Source: DATKPC01 sp035524275
Lineage (GTDB): Bacteria > Pseudomonadota > Gammaproteobacteria > Burkholderiales > Burkholderiaceae_F
DNA: 64,000 nt
Assembly (NCBI GenBank): GCA_035524275.1
Contig: DATKPC010000097.1
Coordinates: 27,646-91,645, forward strand
Direction of reading: 5' to 3'
Shown piece by piece: positions 52,121 to 61,704 of this stretch (within the stretch, counting starts at the first letter, position 1; every line of letters starts with the position of its first letter). The position numbers and the translations under genes were made by a program. A model generated the notes under the pieces. The model saw only the letters and a list, made by a program, of their open reading frames with translations, had not been told where the DNA came from and did no database searches.

Positions 52121-54207
52121 ATCCCGGAGTTCCGCAGACCGTCCTGGACGCGCTGACCGATGTCGCGATGCCGCGGCTCGCGAACGTGCGCCCGGCGCAG
52201 GAGTTCGTCGTCGCGGCGGGCCAGCGCATCCCGGTGCGGCGCTACGCCGCGCTGGTCGTCGGCAGCGGCGCGGCGGGCCTGCGCGTCGCGGTGGAATTGA
52301 AGCGCCGCGGCGTCGACGTCGCGGTGGCGACGCAAAGCGCATTCGGCGGCACGTCGGCCTGCTCCGGCTCCGACAAGCAGACGCTGCATACGGCGAACGG
52401 GTCGGATCGCGGCGACGACTTCCGTGCGCTCGCCGCGGCGCTCGGGGCAGGCGGCGCGATGGACGAGGATACGGCCTATGTCGAGGCGGTCGGCTCGCTG
52501 CGCGCGCTCGCCTCGCTGCAGTATCTCGGCCTGCCGCTGCCGCAGGACCGCTTCGGCGGCGTGCTGCGCTACCAGACCGACCACGACGAGACCGGGCGCG
52601 CGACCAGTTGCGGACCGCGTACGTCCCGCCTGATGGTCCAGGTGCTGGCGCGCGAGGCGATGCGCCTCGAGGTCCCGATGCTGAACCATACGACCGCGGT
52701 GCGGATCCTGCGCGACGAGGATCCGGCCCCGCGGGCCGCCGGCGTCCTGGCGATCGCGCCAAAGCACCGGTCGCCCGACAATCCCTGCGGCTTCGTCATG
52801 CTGTGGGCCGGGTTCCTCGTGCTCGCCGCCGGCGGGCCGGGCGAACTCTACCGCGACAGCGTCTATCCGCGACACTGCTACGGTGCGCTCGGCCTGGCGC
52901 TGGAGGCCGGTATCGAGGCCGTCAACCTGACCGAGAGCCAGTTCGGCATCGGTACGCCACGCAGCGGATTTCCGTGGAATCTCTCCGGCACGTACGCGCA
53001 GGCGATGCCGTGCGTCGTGTCGGTCGACGCGCGCGGCCGCGAGCACCATTTCCTCGGCGGCTACTACCGCACGACCCAGGAGCTGGCGTCCAACACGTTC
53101 CGCAAGGGCTACCAGTGGCCGTTCCACGCGGCCCGGATGCTGGATTTCGGCTCGAGCCTGTTCGACCTCGCGGTGTTCCGCGAGACGCAGGCCGGACGCC
53201 GGGTCGTGATGGACTTCAATCGCAATCCGCTGCCGGTGCCCGGCGACGCGCCGTTCGACCTCGAACGCCTCGATGCGGACGTCCGCAGCTACCTGCAGAA
53301 GTCCGGCGCGCTGCTTCCCCTGCCGATCGACCGCCTGCGCCGGATGAACCCGTTGTCGATCGAGCTCTACAAGCGGTACAAGATCGACATCGCGCGATCG
53401 CCGCTGCCGTTCGCGATCAACAACCAGCACATGAACGGCGGCCTGGCCGTCGACATCTGGGGCCGGACCAACCTGGACCGCTGCTACGCGGTGGGCGAGG
53501 CGGCCGGCACGCACGGCGTGACGCGACCCGGCGGCGCCGCGCTGAATGCGGGCCAGGTGTTCGGCATCCGCTGCGCCGAGCACGTCGCGGCGCGATCGGG
53601 CGCCGGCATCGGCGGCGGCCCCGGCGGCTCGGAAGCGATCGTCGAGGCCGCCGTCGCCGATGCGCTGCGCGCGCTCCGCCCCGACTCGCCGCTCGATATC
53701 GATCGGGTGCGCGACGAGGTCCAGGGGCGGATGAGCGACCATGCCGGCATCGTCTGCCGCCCGGCCGACGTGCGCCGCGCGCTGGCGGCCGCGCGGAAGC
53801 TCAACGGCGAGATCCGCGCGCGCGGCCTGCGCGGCGACGGCGGCGCCTTCGATGCCGTCCGCGCCCTGCAATGGCGCCAGATGGCGCTCGCCTCCGAGGC
53901 CGTGCTGGCCGCACTCGACTTCTTCGTCGCCCGCGGCGGCGGAAGCCGTGGCGCGAGGACCATCTGCGACGACGGTGGCGACTGCGTCCCGCAGGGTCGC
54001 GCCGGCCCGCTCGAGGAGTTCCGGTTCCGCCGCGAGCGCGAGCAGGATCGTGACGAGCAGATCCTCGTGCGTCGCGACGGTGACGCGCTGGTCCTGCGCA
54101 CGAGGCCGCTGCGGCGACGTGGCGACGGCGAACGTCCGTTCTTCGAGCGCGACTGGCCCGATTTCCTGACCGGCGCGATCTACGAAACCTGCGGCGAAGC
54201 GCACTAG
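52117..54207 (+). CDS. FAD-dependent oxidoreductase, fumarate reductase/aspartate oxidase-like
   Basis: A 696-residue flavoprotein. The FAD motif AALVVGSGAAGLRVAVELKRRG begins near residue 44, AFGGTSACSGSDKQT contacts the flavin, and NGGLAVDIWGRTNLDRCYAVGEAAGTHG near residue 430 is the second FAD-binding part, as in SdhA/NadB-like proteins. GTG 52117 overlaps the upstream stop. After the FAD domain comes a helical C-terminal domain of the SdhA kind and a charged 75-residue tail (FRRERE...RRDGD...RTRP) that I do not recognise. No iron-sulfur or membrane partner is encoded nearby. It may be a desaturase acting on an intermediate of the pathway; the substrate is unknown. Confidence 0.8.
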   Translation: MNPGVPQTVLDALTDVAMPRLANVRPAQEFVVAAGQRIPVRRYAALVVGSGAAGLRVAVELKRRGVDVAVATQSAFGGTSACSGSDKQTLHTANGSDRGDDFRALAAALGAGGAMDEDTAYVEAVGSLRALASLQYLGLPLPQDRFGGVLRYQTDHDETGRATSCGPRTSRLMVQVLAREAMRLEVPMLNHTTAVRILRDEDPAPRAAGVLAIAPKHRSPDNPCGFVMLWAGFLVLAAGGPGELYRDSVYPRHCYGALGLALEAGIEAVNLTESQFGIGTPRSGFPWNLSGTYAQAMPCVVSVDARGREHHFLGGYYRTTQELASNTFRKGYQWPFHAARMLDFGSSLFDLAVFRETQAGRRVVMDFNRNPLPVPGDAPFDLERLDADVRSYLQKSGALLPLPIDRLRRMNPLSIELYKRYKIDIARSPLPFAINNQHMNGGLAVDIWGRTNLDRCYAVGEAAGTHGVTRPGGAALNAGQVFGIRCAEHVAARSGAGIGGGPGGSEAIVEAAVADALRALRPDSPLDIDRVRDEVQGRMSDHAGIVCRPADVRRALAAARKLNGEIRARGLRGDGGAFDAVRALQWRQMALASEAVLAALDFFVARGGGSRGARTICDDGGDCVPQGRAGPLEEFRFRREREQDRDEQILVRRDGDALVLRTRPLRRRGDGERPFFERDWPDFLTGAIYETCGEAH

Positions 54208-54208
54208 G

Positions 54209-55186
54209 ATGGCGACCGACCCCGCGCGGCGTCAAGGGCCGGGCCGATCCGTGCTCGGTGTCGGCGAGGCGATGATCGAATTCGCGGCCGTCGGCACCGA
54301 CCTCTATCGCCGCGGCTTCGCCGGCGATACGCTCAACACCTGCTGGCACATGGCCCGGCTGCTGCGGGCGCATGCGCGCATCGGCTACTGCACCGCCGTC
54401 GGCTGCGACGCGTTTTCCGAGGAACTCGTCGCGTTCATCGCATCGGGCGGCATGGAAGTCGGCAGCATCTTCCGCGACCCGGAGCGGGCGCTCGGGCTGT
54501 ACGTGATCAGCCTCGCGGGCGCCGAGCGCAGCTTCAGCTACTGGCGCGACGCCTCGGCCGCACGCCGCCTGGCGGACGACTATCCGCGGCTGCAGGCGGC
54601 GCTGCGGGACCGCGGGCTGGTCCACGTCTCCGGCATCACGCTCGCGATCGTCGGCGAGGACGGGCGCCGCAACCTGTGTCGTGCGTTGCGCGAGGCGCGT
54701 GCGAGCGGCACCACGGTGTCGTTCGACCCGAACCTGCGGCAGCGCCTGTGGCGCGATCCGGGCGAACTGCGGCGCGCGATGCACGAGATGCTGCAGGTCG
54801 CGGACATCGCGCTGCCGAGTTTCGACGACGAGGCGACGCTGTGGGGCGATCCGGACCCCGAGGCGACGGTCGTGCGGCTGCAACGGGCCGGGGTCGAGGA
54901 GATCGTCGTCAAGAATGGAGCCGGCGATGTCGTCTGCGCGGTCGACGGGCACCTGGCTCGATCGCCCACGCCCCGCGTCGCCGATCCGGTCGATACGACC
55001 GGCGCGGGTGATGCCTTCAACGCCGGCTACCTCGCGGGGCGCCTCGTGGGCATGGACCCGATCGCCGCGTGCGGGCTCGGCCAGGCGACCGCGGGCGAAG
55101 TGATCCGGCACTTCGGCGCGCTGGCACCGGCCGAGTCGCTCGCTTCGCTGAGCGCGGCAATCGACCGGCAGGTGGAGGCGAAATGA
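54209..55186 (+). CDS. PfkB-family sugar kinase, 2-dehydro-3-deoxygluconokinase-like
   Basis: A 325-residue ribokinase-fold kinase. The N-terminal part LGVGEAMIEF and the signature DTTGAGDAFNAGYLAGRL with catalytic D268 are present. SFDPNLRQRLW and the SYWRDASAARRL substrate segment resemble KdgK, which phosphorylates 2-keto-3-deoxygluconate. It starts 1 bp after the FAD protein stop. A KDG aldolase is not in the window. If the assignment holds, the sugar part of the imported compound is converted to a keto-deoxy acid and enters the Entner-Doudoroff route. Confidence 0.85.
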   Translation: MATDPARRQGPGRSVLGVGEAMIEFAAVGTDLYRRGFAGDTLNTCWHMARLLRAHARIGYCTAVGCDAFSEELVAFIASGGMEVGSIFRDPERALGLYVISLAGAERSFSYWRDASAARRLADDYPRLQAALRDRGLVHVSGITLAIVGEDGRRNLCRALREARASGTTVSFDPNLRQRLWRDPGELRRAMHEMLQVADIALPSFDDEATLWGDPDPEATVVRLQRAGVEEIVVKNGAGDVVCAVDGHLARSPTPRVADPVDTTGAGDAFNAGYLAGRLVGMDPIAACGLGQATAGEVIRHFGALAPAESLASLSAAIDRQVEAK

Positions 55187-56364
55187 CGCCTCGCGCGGGT
55201 TGGCCGCGCTTGCCGATGATGGCGGCGGCTAGGACGATGGCGATGGCGATGGCGACGGCGATGGCGACGGCGATGGCGGTCGTGCGGCTCGCCTCGGCAC
55301 AAGAGCCAGCCGCTACGACGGCGCAGGCGCCGTCGGCGTGTACGGTGGACCGTGCCATCGGCACGACCGTCGAGCGCGCGCCGTTCCTCGTGCGCGGCTA
55401 TGGGATGCGGTGGAACCTGGCGACCGATCGCCTCGCGTTCATGGAACCGGACGCGTCCGGCTACTACCGCGTCGTCACGATGCGGCCCGACGGTAGCGAC
55501 CGGCGCCGGCTTGCGGAGGGCTTGCCGCAGGTCCCGACGATGCACCAGGGGGTGCCGTTCTGGCATCCGTCGGGGCGCTACGTGCTGTTTGTCGCGCAGA
55601 AGGCGCAATGGCACGGCCCCAGGCTCTTCGGGAACCCGGACTACGAGGCGTTGCCCGGCTTCGGACGCCACGACGATCTCTGGCTCGCGAGCGTCGATGG
55701 ACGCGAGGCGTGGAAACTGACCGACGAGCCGAATACCCGCGACGAGGGCGTCCTGCTGCCGGTCTTCGCGCCCGACGGCAGGACGGTGGCCTGGTCGGCC
55801 CGCCAGCCCGGCGGCAAGTACGCGCTGATCGTCGCCGACTTCGTCGAGCGCCCGATGCCGCACCTGGAAAACCGTCGAACCTATCGCCCGGGCGGCGCCG
55901 CCTACTACGAGCCGGGTTCGTTCACGAGCGACGGTCGCAGCCTGCTGTACGCCAGCGACCAGGACACGCACAGTTTCTGGCAGAGCCAGATCTATCGGAT
56001 GGACCTGGCGACCGGAGAGAGCCGACGACTGACGACGGGCAAGGCCTACAATGAACATCCGGTCGTGCTCGGCACGCCCGGCGGCGACTGGGTCGTCTAC
56101 ATGAGCACGCGAGGCGTGGATCGGTTCCCGCGGCGCGTGATGCTGGGCACCGACTGGTACGCGATGCGGCCGGACGGCAGCGGCACGAAGCGCCTGACGA
56201 CGATGAACGTCGATCGCAAGGACAATCCGCAGAATTTCGGCGACATGCAGGTCGCGACGACCGTCGCCGTCAGTCCGCGCGGCGACTTCGTCCTCGGCGA
56301 CGTGCAGGACGATCTCGCGCGGCAGACGGGGCTCGTGAGAGTGGTCCGGTTCACGTGCCCGTAG
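55183..56364 (+). CDS. Secreted TolB/PD40-like beta-propeller protein
   Basis: A 393-residue exported protein. ATG 55183 overlaps the kinase stop (ATGA), so it belongs to the operon. The signal region MMAAARTMAMAMATAMATAM is encoded by a run of GATGGC/GACGGC hexamers (55233-55278) and ends near ASA-QEP. The mature part holds repeated propeller strands such as YRVVTMRPDGSDRRRL, WHPSGRYVLFVAQ and FAPDGRTVAWSARQPGG. Its layout resembles oligogalacturonate lyase-like and TolB propellers. An uronate-lyase-like or ligand-binding role in the periplasm is possible; no catalytic residues can be assigned with confidence. Confidence 0.75.
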   Translation: MTPRAGWPRLPMMAAARTMAMAMATAMATAMAVVRLASAQEPAATTAQAPSACTVDRAIGTTVERAPFLVRGYGMRWNLATDRLAFMEPDASGYYRVVTMRPDGSDRRRLAEGLPQVPTMHQGVPFWHPSGRYVLFVAQKAQWHGPRLFGNPDYEALPGFGRHDDLWLASVDGREAWKLTDEPNTRDEGVLLPVFAPDGRTVAWSARQPGGKYALIVADFVERPMPHLENRRTYRPGGAAYYEPGSFTSDGRSLLYASDQDTHSFWQSQIYRMDLATGESRRLTTGKAYNEHPVVLGTPGGDWVVYMSTRGVDRFPRRVMLGTDWYAMRPDGSGTKRLTTMNVDRKDNPQNFGDMQVATTVAVSPRGDFVLGDVQDDLARQTGLVRVVRFTCP

Positions 56365-56444
56365 TCCGGTCCGCGCGGGCAATCGGCGACCGCAAGGACG
56401 CACATCGCCGGGCCGTTGGATCGACGCGATGGAAGGAGCCAGGC

Positions 56445-57188
56445 ATGTCGAACGGCATTGCAGGAAAAGTCGTCGTCATTACCGGCGCGAGCAGCGGGCT
56501 GGGCGAAGCGACGGCCGAGCATCTGGCGTCGCTGGGCGCCGCGTTGATCCTGGGCGCCCGTCGCTCGGACCGCCTCGATGCGCTCGCCGCGCGGCTGCGG
56601 GCCGCCGGCGCGCGCGCGTCGTCGGTGCAAACCGACGTGACGCAACGCGCACAGGTGCAGCGACTCGTCGACCGCGCCATCGAGGAACATGGCCGCGTCG
56701 ACGTGATGCTGAACAATGCCGGCCTGATGCCGAGTTCACCGCTGGATCGCCTGAGGGTCGACGACTGGGACCGGATGGTCGACGTCAACATCAAGGGAGT
56801 CCTCTACGGGATCGCGGCGGTCCTGCCGGCGATGCAACGGCAGAAGTCGGGCCACATCGTGAACGTGTCGTCGGTGGCCGGACACAAGGTGCGCGCGGGC
56901 GGCGCGGTGTATGCGGCGACGAAGCACGCCGTGCGCGCGTTGTCCGAAGGGCTGCGGCAGGAAGTGAAGCCCTATGGGATCCGCACGACGATCATCTCTC
57001 CGGGGGCGGTGGCGACGGAACTGCCCGACAGCGTCACGGACCCGGAGGTCGCGACCGCGATGAAGAAGGCCTACGCGTCGGCGATCCCGGCCGCTTCGTT
57101 CGCACGGGCGGTCGCCTATGCGCTGGGCCAGCCGGCGGACGTCGACATCAACGAGATCGTCTTCCGTCCCACGAGCCAGGAGTTCTAG
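56445..57188 (+). CDS. Short-chain dehydrogenase/reductase
   Basis: A 247-residue classical SDR. The cofactor motif is VVVITGASSGLGEATA, followed by NNAG. Ser is in VNVSSVAG and the active-site YxxxK is YAATKHA. GGAAGGAG precedes ATG 56445. The NADP preference is suggested by basic residues in ARRSDRLD. It lies 80 bp after the propeller gene. YdfG-like members reduce hydroxy acids and aldehydes; the substrate is not known. Confidence 0.93.
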   Translation: MSNGIAGKVVVITGASSGLGEATAEHLASLGAALILGARRSDRLDALAARLRAAGARASSVQTDVTQRAQVQRLVDRAIEEHGRVDVMLNNAGLMPSSPLDRLRVDDWDRMVDVNIKGVLYGIAAVLPAMQRQKSGHIVNVSSVAGHKVRAGGAVYAATKHAVRALSEGLRQEVKPYGIRTTIISPGAVATELPDSVTDPEVATAMKKAYASAIPAASFARAVAYALGQPADVDINEIVFRPTSQEF

Positions 57189-57193
57189 AGCCG

Positions 57194-57940
57194 GTGGCCC
57201 GCGTCATCGTACCGATACCGGCGTGCGATTTCGACCCGACGGAGACCGGCGTCCCGTGGCAGGTCCTCGAAGCGGCCGGGCACGAGGTCGCGTTCGCGAC
57301 GCCCGACGGGCGCCCGGGCCGTGCCGATCCGCGGATGCTCGACGGCAACGGACTGGGTCCGCTCAAACCGCTGCTGATCGCCGATCGGCGGGCGCGCGAC
57401 GCCTACGAACAGATGAGCGCCAGCGCGGCGTTCCGTCGGCCGCTCGCCTGGCCGGATCCGGCGCTCGATCGATTCGATGGGCTGCTGTTGCCCGGCGGGC
57501 ACGCGCCCGGGATGAGGGCTTACCTCGAGTCCGCGCGACTGCAGTCGCTGGTGGTCCAGGCCTTCGCGCAGGAAAAGCCCGTCGCCGCGATCTGCCACGG
57601 CGTGCTGCTCGCGGCGCGCTCGCGCGGCGCCGACGGCCGCTCGGTGCTGCACGGCCGGCGTACGACCGCGCTGACGCGTGCGCTGGAGATGAGCGCCTGG
57701 GGGCTGACCTGCCTGTGGCTGGGCAGCTATTACCGGACCTACCCGCAGACCGTCGAGGCCGAGGTGCGCGCCGCGCTGGCGAAGCCGGCCGATTTCGTCT
57801 CCGGCCCGCTCGCGCTGCGGCGTGACGCGCCGGGGCACCTGGAGGCGGGATTCACGGTTCGCGATGGGAATTACCTCTCCGCACGCTGGCCGGGCGATGC
57901 GCACCGTTTCGCGACGGAATTCGCGGCGATGCTCGCTTAG
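57194..57940 (+). CDS. DJ-1/PfpI-family (type 1 glutamine amidotransferase-like) protein
   Basis: A 248-residue protein of the DJ-1/PfpI fold. The nucleophile elbow AAICHGVLL gives C134 with the adjacent His, and GLLLPGGHAPGMRAYL holds the conserved acidic/Gly segment. GTG 57194 begins MARVIVPIPACDFDP, 5 bp after the SDR stop. Members include glyoxalase III, chaperone-like and protease-like enzymes, so the activity is open. Detoxification of reactive carbonyl intermediates from sugar oxidation would fit. Its last 4 bp overlap the convergent IOR gene. Confidence 0.85.
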   Translation: MARVIVPIPACDFDPTETGVPWQVLEAAGHEVAFATPDGRPGRADPRMLDGNGLGPLKPLLIADRRARDAYEQMSASAAFRRPLAWPDPALDRFDGLLLPGGHAPGMRAYLESARLQSLVVQAFAQEKPVAAICHGVLLAARSRGADGRSVLHGRRTTALTRALEMSAWGLTCLWLGSYYRTYPQTVEAEVRAALAKPADFVSGPLALRRDAPGHLEAGFTVRDGNYLSARWPGDAHRFATEFAAMLA

Positions 57941-60900
57941 GCTCGCGCACCGGGAGCGGACGTCGCGTTCGCGTCGGCGACGACGCGAATGACCCGACGT
58001 GCTTCCCGAGGGCCGGCCCCGGCGTCGCCGTCGCCCCGATCCTGAAGGCGGTTCGTGAGGTCCTGCCATTGTGCGCGCGCCGTCGCGATGCTGGCGAGCT
58101 TCACATGGCCGTAGCCGCGAATGCGCTCCGGAACCCGCGCGATCTTCACCGCGGTCGCATGGTTCTCCGCCGTCAGGACGCGCAGCACCTCCTCGACGAG
58201 GCTTTCAAAGTCGACCGCGAGTCGGCGCTCCAGCCGGCGTTCCTCGGTATGCCCGAAGACGTCGAGCGCGCTGCCGCGCAGGCGCCGCAGCGACGCCAGA
58301 ACCCGCATCGCGGGCATCAGCCACGGCCCCAGCTTCCATTTGCGCGGACGTGCGCCATTCCGGGCGCGCGAGAGCAGGGGTGGCGCCATGTGGAAGTCGA
58401 TCCGCTTCCACGAGGCGAACTGCGACGACAGCGCGGCCATGAACTCGCCGTCCGTGTACAGGCGCGCGACCTCGTATTCGTCCTTGATTGCCAGCAGCTT
58501 CGCATAGCTGCGCGCAACGGCCTCGGTCAGCGCGGTGCTCGTCGGGCAGGTCGCCTGTTCGCGCGCCTGCACGCGATCGACGAGCGTCCGGTAGCGGCGC
58601 GCCAGCGCCTCGTCCTGGTACGCGGCGAGGAACGCCTGCCGTCGCGCGACGAGGCCGCCTTCCGCGAACAGCGAATCGGCCGCCGGCGTCGAGGGCTCGC
58701 CTTCGAGGCGACGCAGCGCAGCCGGCGCCGCGACCGCGAGGCGCCCGAGGCCGAACGCGAGCTTGTTGTTCTCGACGGCCACGCCGTTCAGTTCGATCGC
58801 GCGCAGCAGCGCCGCCTCGCCGACCGGGAGCAGGCCGCGCTGGTAGGCGGCGCCGAGCATCACGATGTTCGACGGCAGCGTGTCGCCCAGCAGCCGTTCC
58901 GCGATGGCCTGCGCGTCGGTCGCGAAGATGCGCTCGCCCCCGGCGGCATGCTGCATCTTCTGCAGCAGCGCGTCGACCTGCAGGTCGGCGTCCGGATCGT
59001 TGACGAAAGCGGCCGTCGGCAGTTCGTGCGTGTTCGCGAGGATGATCGTCCTGCCGCGCTTGACGGTACCCAGGGCGTCGGCCGATGCGCCGACGACGAG
59101 GTCGCACGCGAGCAGCACGTCGGCCTGCTGCGTGTCGATTCGGACCTGGTTCAGCTGGTCGGGCGTCAGCGCCACGCGCACGAACGACAGCACCGCGCCG
59201 CCTTTCTGCGCGAATCCCATGAAATCGAGGACCGACGAGACCTTGCGCTCCAGGTGGGCGGCCATCGTGACGAGCGCGCCGACGGTGACGACCCCGGTGC
59301 CGCCGACGCCGGTCACGAGCAGGTCGAACGGTCCGGTCCACGTCCACGCCGGCGGCGACGGCAGCGCCGAGAGTTCGCGCGCGACATCCTCCGGGGCGAC
59401 GCCGGTGCCGATGCGGCTGCGCGGGACGGCGCCTTCGACGGTGACGAAGCTCGGGCAGAAGCCGTCGAGGCAGGCGTAGTCCTTGTTGCACGACGACTGC
59501 TCGATCTGCCGCTTCCGTCCCCAGTCGGTTTCCACCGGTGTCACCGAGAGGCAATTGGAGGCGGTGCCGCAGTCGCCGCATCCCTCGCAGACGCGCTCGT
59601 TGATGACGACGCGCCGCGGCGCGTCCGGGATCTCGCCCTTCTTCCGCCGGCGCCGCTTCTCGGCGGCGCAGGTCTGGTCGTAGATGAGCAGCGTCACGCC
59701 GTCGACGTCGCGCAAGGCGCGCTGGACCGCGTCCATCTCGTCGCGACGATGAAACGTCGTGCCGCGCGGAAACTCCGCGGCGCGCCCGCGGTACTTGCCG
59801 ATATCGTCGCTGACGAGGGCGACGCGGATCGCGCCCTCCGCCTCGACCTGGCGGGCGATTTCCGGCACGCTGAGGCGGCCGTCGACCGGCTGGCCGCCGG
59901 TCATCGCGACGGCGTCGTTGTAGAGCAGCTTGTACGTGATCCGGGCGCCCGCGGCGATCGCCTGCCGGATGGCCAGCAGCCCGGAGTGGAAGTACGTGCC
60001 GTCGCCCAGGTTCTGGAAGACGTGCTTCTCGGTCGTGAAGCGGGAATGCGCGACCCAGTCGACGCCCTCGGCGCCCATCTGGATCAGGCCGCTCGTCTTG
60101 CGGTCCATCCAGCTCGCCATGAAATGACAGCCGATGCCGGCCAGCGCGCGTGATCCGTCGGGCACGCGGGTGCTCGTGTTGTGCGGGCAGCCGGAGCAGA
60201 AGTAGGGCAGTCGGCGCACGGCATCGGCCGCATTGCTCAGGACGTCCGGCATCGTGAAGTCGACGACGAGGCGACGGCGATCGAGCGCCGGATTCAGCGC
60301 GGCGAGCCAGTCGGCGACGACGCGCATGATGCGCGACGGGCGCAATTCCCCGAGCGACGGGATCAGCGGCCGGCCCTCCTGGTCGCTCTTGCCGGCGATC
60401 CGCGGACGCTGCTCGCGCGGAACGGCATAGAGCAGGTCCTTCACCTGCCGCTCGACGACCGGCGCCTTTTCCTCGATGACGAGGATCTCCTGCAGGCCGG
60501 TCGCGAAATCCAGGATGCGGCCCGGCTCCAGCGGATAGACGAGGCCGACCTTGTAGACGCGCACACCCGCGGCCGCGAGCGCATTCGGATCCAGTTCCAG
60601 CCGCCGCAACACTTCCATGAAGTCGAAGTGCGCCTTGCCGACCGTGACGATGCCCAGCGTGGCGCGCGGGCTGGAGACGACGTGCTTGTCGACCGAGTTG
60701 GCGCGCGCGAAGGTCCTTGTCGCGTCGAGTTTTCGCGCCAGGCGCGCCTCGAGCGCGAGCGACGGCAGGTCGACCGCGCGGACGTGCAGGTCGAGCCCGG
60801 CCGAGGGTTCCACAGGGAGCGTGAAGTCCAGCGGGACGGCATCCAGGTCGACCGTCATCGCCGACTCGACGACCTCGCTGATCGCCTTGAAACCGACCCA

Positions 60901-61515
60901 GGCACCGGAATAGCGCGACAGCGCCCAGCCGTAGAGGCCGAATTCGAGGTACTCCGCGACGCTGGCCGGATGCAGCACCGGCATGCTCCAGGCCTGCATC
61001 GCGAGGTCGCTCTGGTGCGGCATCGACGAGGACACGCAGCCGTGGTCGTCGCCGGCGACGACGAGGACCCCGCCCAGGGGCGACGAGCCGTACGCGTTGC
61101 CATGGCGCAGCGCATCGCCGGAACGGTCGACGCCCGGGCCTTTTCCGTACCACATGGCGCAGACGCCATCGACGGTGCGCTTCGGGTCGAGCGCGACGCG
61201 TTGCGTGCCGAGGCACGCCGTCGCGGCCAGGTCTTCGTTGATCGCCGGCAGGAACTGCACGCCGGCCGCGTCCAGCAGTTTCTTCGCCTTCCAGAGCTGC
61301 TGGTCGACCATCCCGAGCGGCGAACCGCGATAGCCGGAGACGAAGGCGCCGGTGCGCAGGCCGGCGGCCTCGTCGCGCTGCCGCTGCATCAGCAGCAGCC
61401 GGACGAGCGCCTGCGTACCGGTCAGGAAGACCTGTCCCGACGTCGCCGTCAGGTTGTCGGTCAGCCGGTAATCGCGCAGGTCGTTGCGGGCGGTTGACGC
61501 AGGGGCCTGGGTCAT
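57937..61515 (-). CDS. Indolepyruvate ferredoxin oxidoreductase, fused IorA/IorB type
   Basis: A 1192-residue fused 2-oxoacid:ferredoxin oxidoreductase that decarboxylates aryl pyruvates to aryl-acetyl-CoA, reducing ferredoxin. The N-terminal pyrimidine-binding domain includes FVSGYRGSPLGMVDQQLW. The TPP domain has YFCSGCPHNTSTRVPDG and GIGCHFMASWMD. The iron-sulfur segment is CEGCGDCGTASNC with additional Cys in CNKDYACLDGFCPS. The gamma domain begins TGVGGTGVVTVGALV. ATG 61515 (MTQAPASTARNDL) fits the family; the open frame continues upstream only by chance. Its stop overlaps the convergent DJ-1/PfpI gene by 4 bp. Aromatic amino acid breakdown is the usual role. Confidence 0.93.
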   Translation of the reverse strand: MTQAPASTARNDLRDYRLTDNLTATSGQVFLTGTQALVRLLLMQRQRDEAAGLRTGAFVSGYRGSPLGMVDQQLWKAKKLLDAAGVQFLPAINEDLAATACLGTQRVALDPKRTVDGVCAMWYGKGPGVDRSGDALRHGNAYGSSPLGGVLVVAGDDHGCVSSSMPHQSDLAMQAWSMPVLHPASVAEYLEFGLYGWALSRYSGAWVGFKAISEVVESAMTVDLDAVPLDFTLPVEPSAGLDLHVRAVDLPSLALEARLARKLDATRTFARANSVDKHVVSSPRATLGIVTVGKAHFDFMEVLRRLELDPNALAAAGVRVYKVGLVYPLEPGRILDFATGLQEILVIEEKAPVVERQVKDLLYAVPREQRPRIAGKSDQEGRPLIPSLGELRPSRIMRVVADWLAALNPALDRRRLVVDFTMPDVLSNAADAVRRLPYFCSGCPHNTSTRVPDGSRALAGIGCHFMASWMDRKTSGLIQMGAEGVDWVAHSRFTTEKHVFQNLGDGTYFHSGLLAIRQAIAAGARITYKLLYNDAVAMTGGQPVDGRLSVPEIARQVEAEGAIRVALVSDDIGKYRGRAAEFPRGTTFHRRDEMDAVQRALRDVDGVTLLIYDQTCAAEKRRRRKKGEIPDAPRRVVINERVCEGCGDCGTASNCLSVTPVETDWGRKRQIEQSSCNKDYACLDGFCPSFVTVEGAVPRSRIGTGVAPEDVARELSALPSPPAWTWTGPFDLLVTGVGGTGVVTVGALVTMAAHLERKVSSVLDFMGFAQKGGAVLSFVRVALTPDQLNQVRIDTQQADVLLACDLVVGASADALGTVKRGRTIILANTHELPTAAFVNDPDADLQVDALLQKMQHAAGGERIFATDAQAIAERLLGDTLPSNIVMLGAAYQRGLLPVGEAALLRAIELNGVAVENNKLAFGLGRLAVAAPAALRRLEGEPSTPAADSLFAEGGLVARRQAFLAAYQDEALARRYRTLVDRVQAREQATCPTSTALTEAVARSYAKLLAIKDEYEVARLYTDGEFMAALSSQFASWKRIDFHMAPPLLSRARNGARPRKWKLGPWLMPAMRVLASLRRLRGSALDVFGHTEERRLERRLAVDFESLVEEVLRVLTAENHATAVKIARVPERIRGYGHVKLASIATARAQWQDLTNRLQDRGDGDAGAGPREARRVIRVVADANATSAPGARA

Positions 61516-61704
61516 CGCGGAGTCCTCGGGCGACGTGCGAAGCGTAGGCGAAAGTGGCTGGCGACGCATCGCGCGGCGCGATCCGGGGCGTAGAGTGCGG
61601 CAAAGGCCATCATGTCCTCCGGCCCTTTGCCGATGCGGCGATGGGCACGGAACGCCGGGAAGGCGCGGAATGCCATATTCGCCGTGAAGGTCACCGCTGC
61701 CGAG

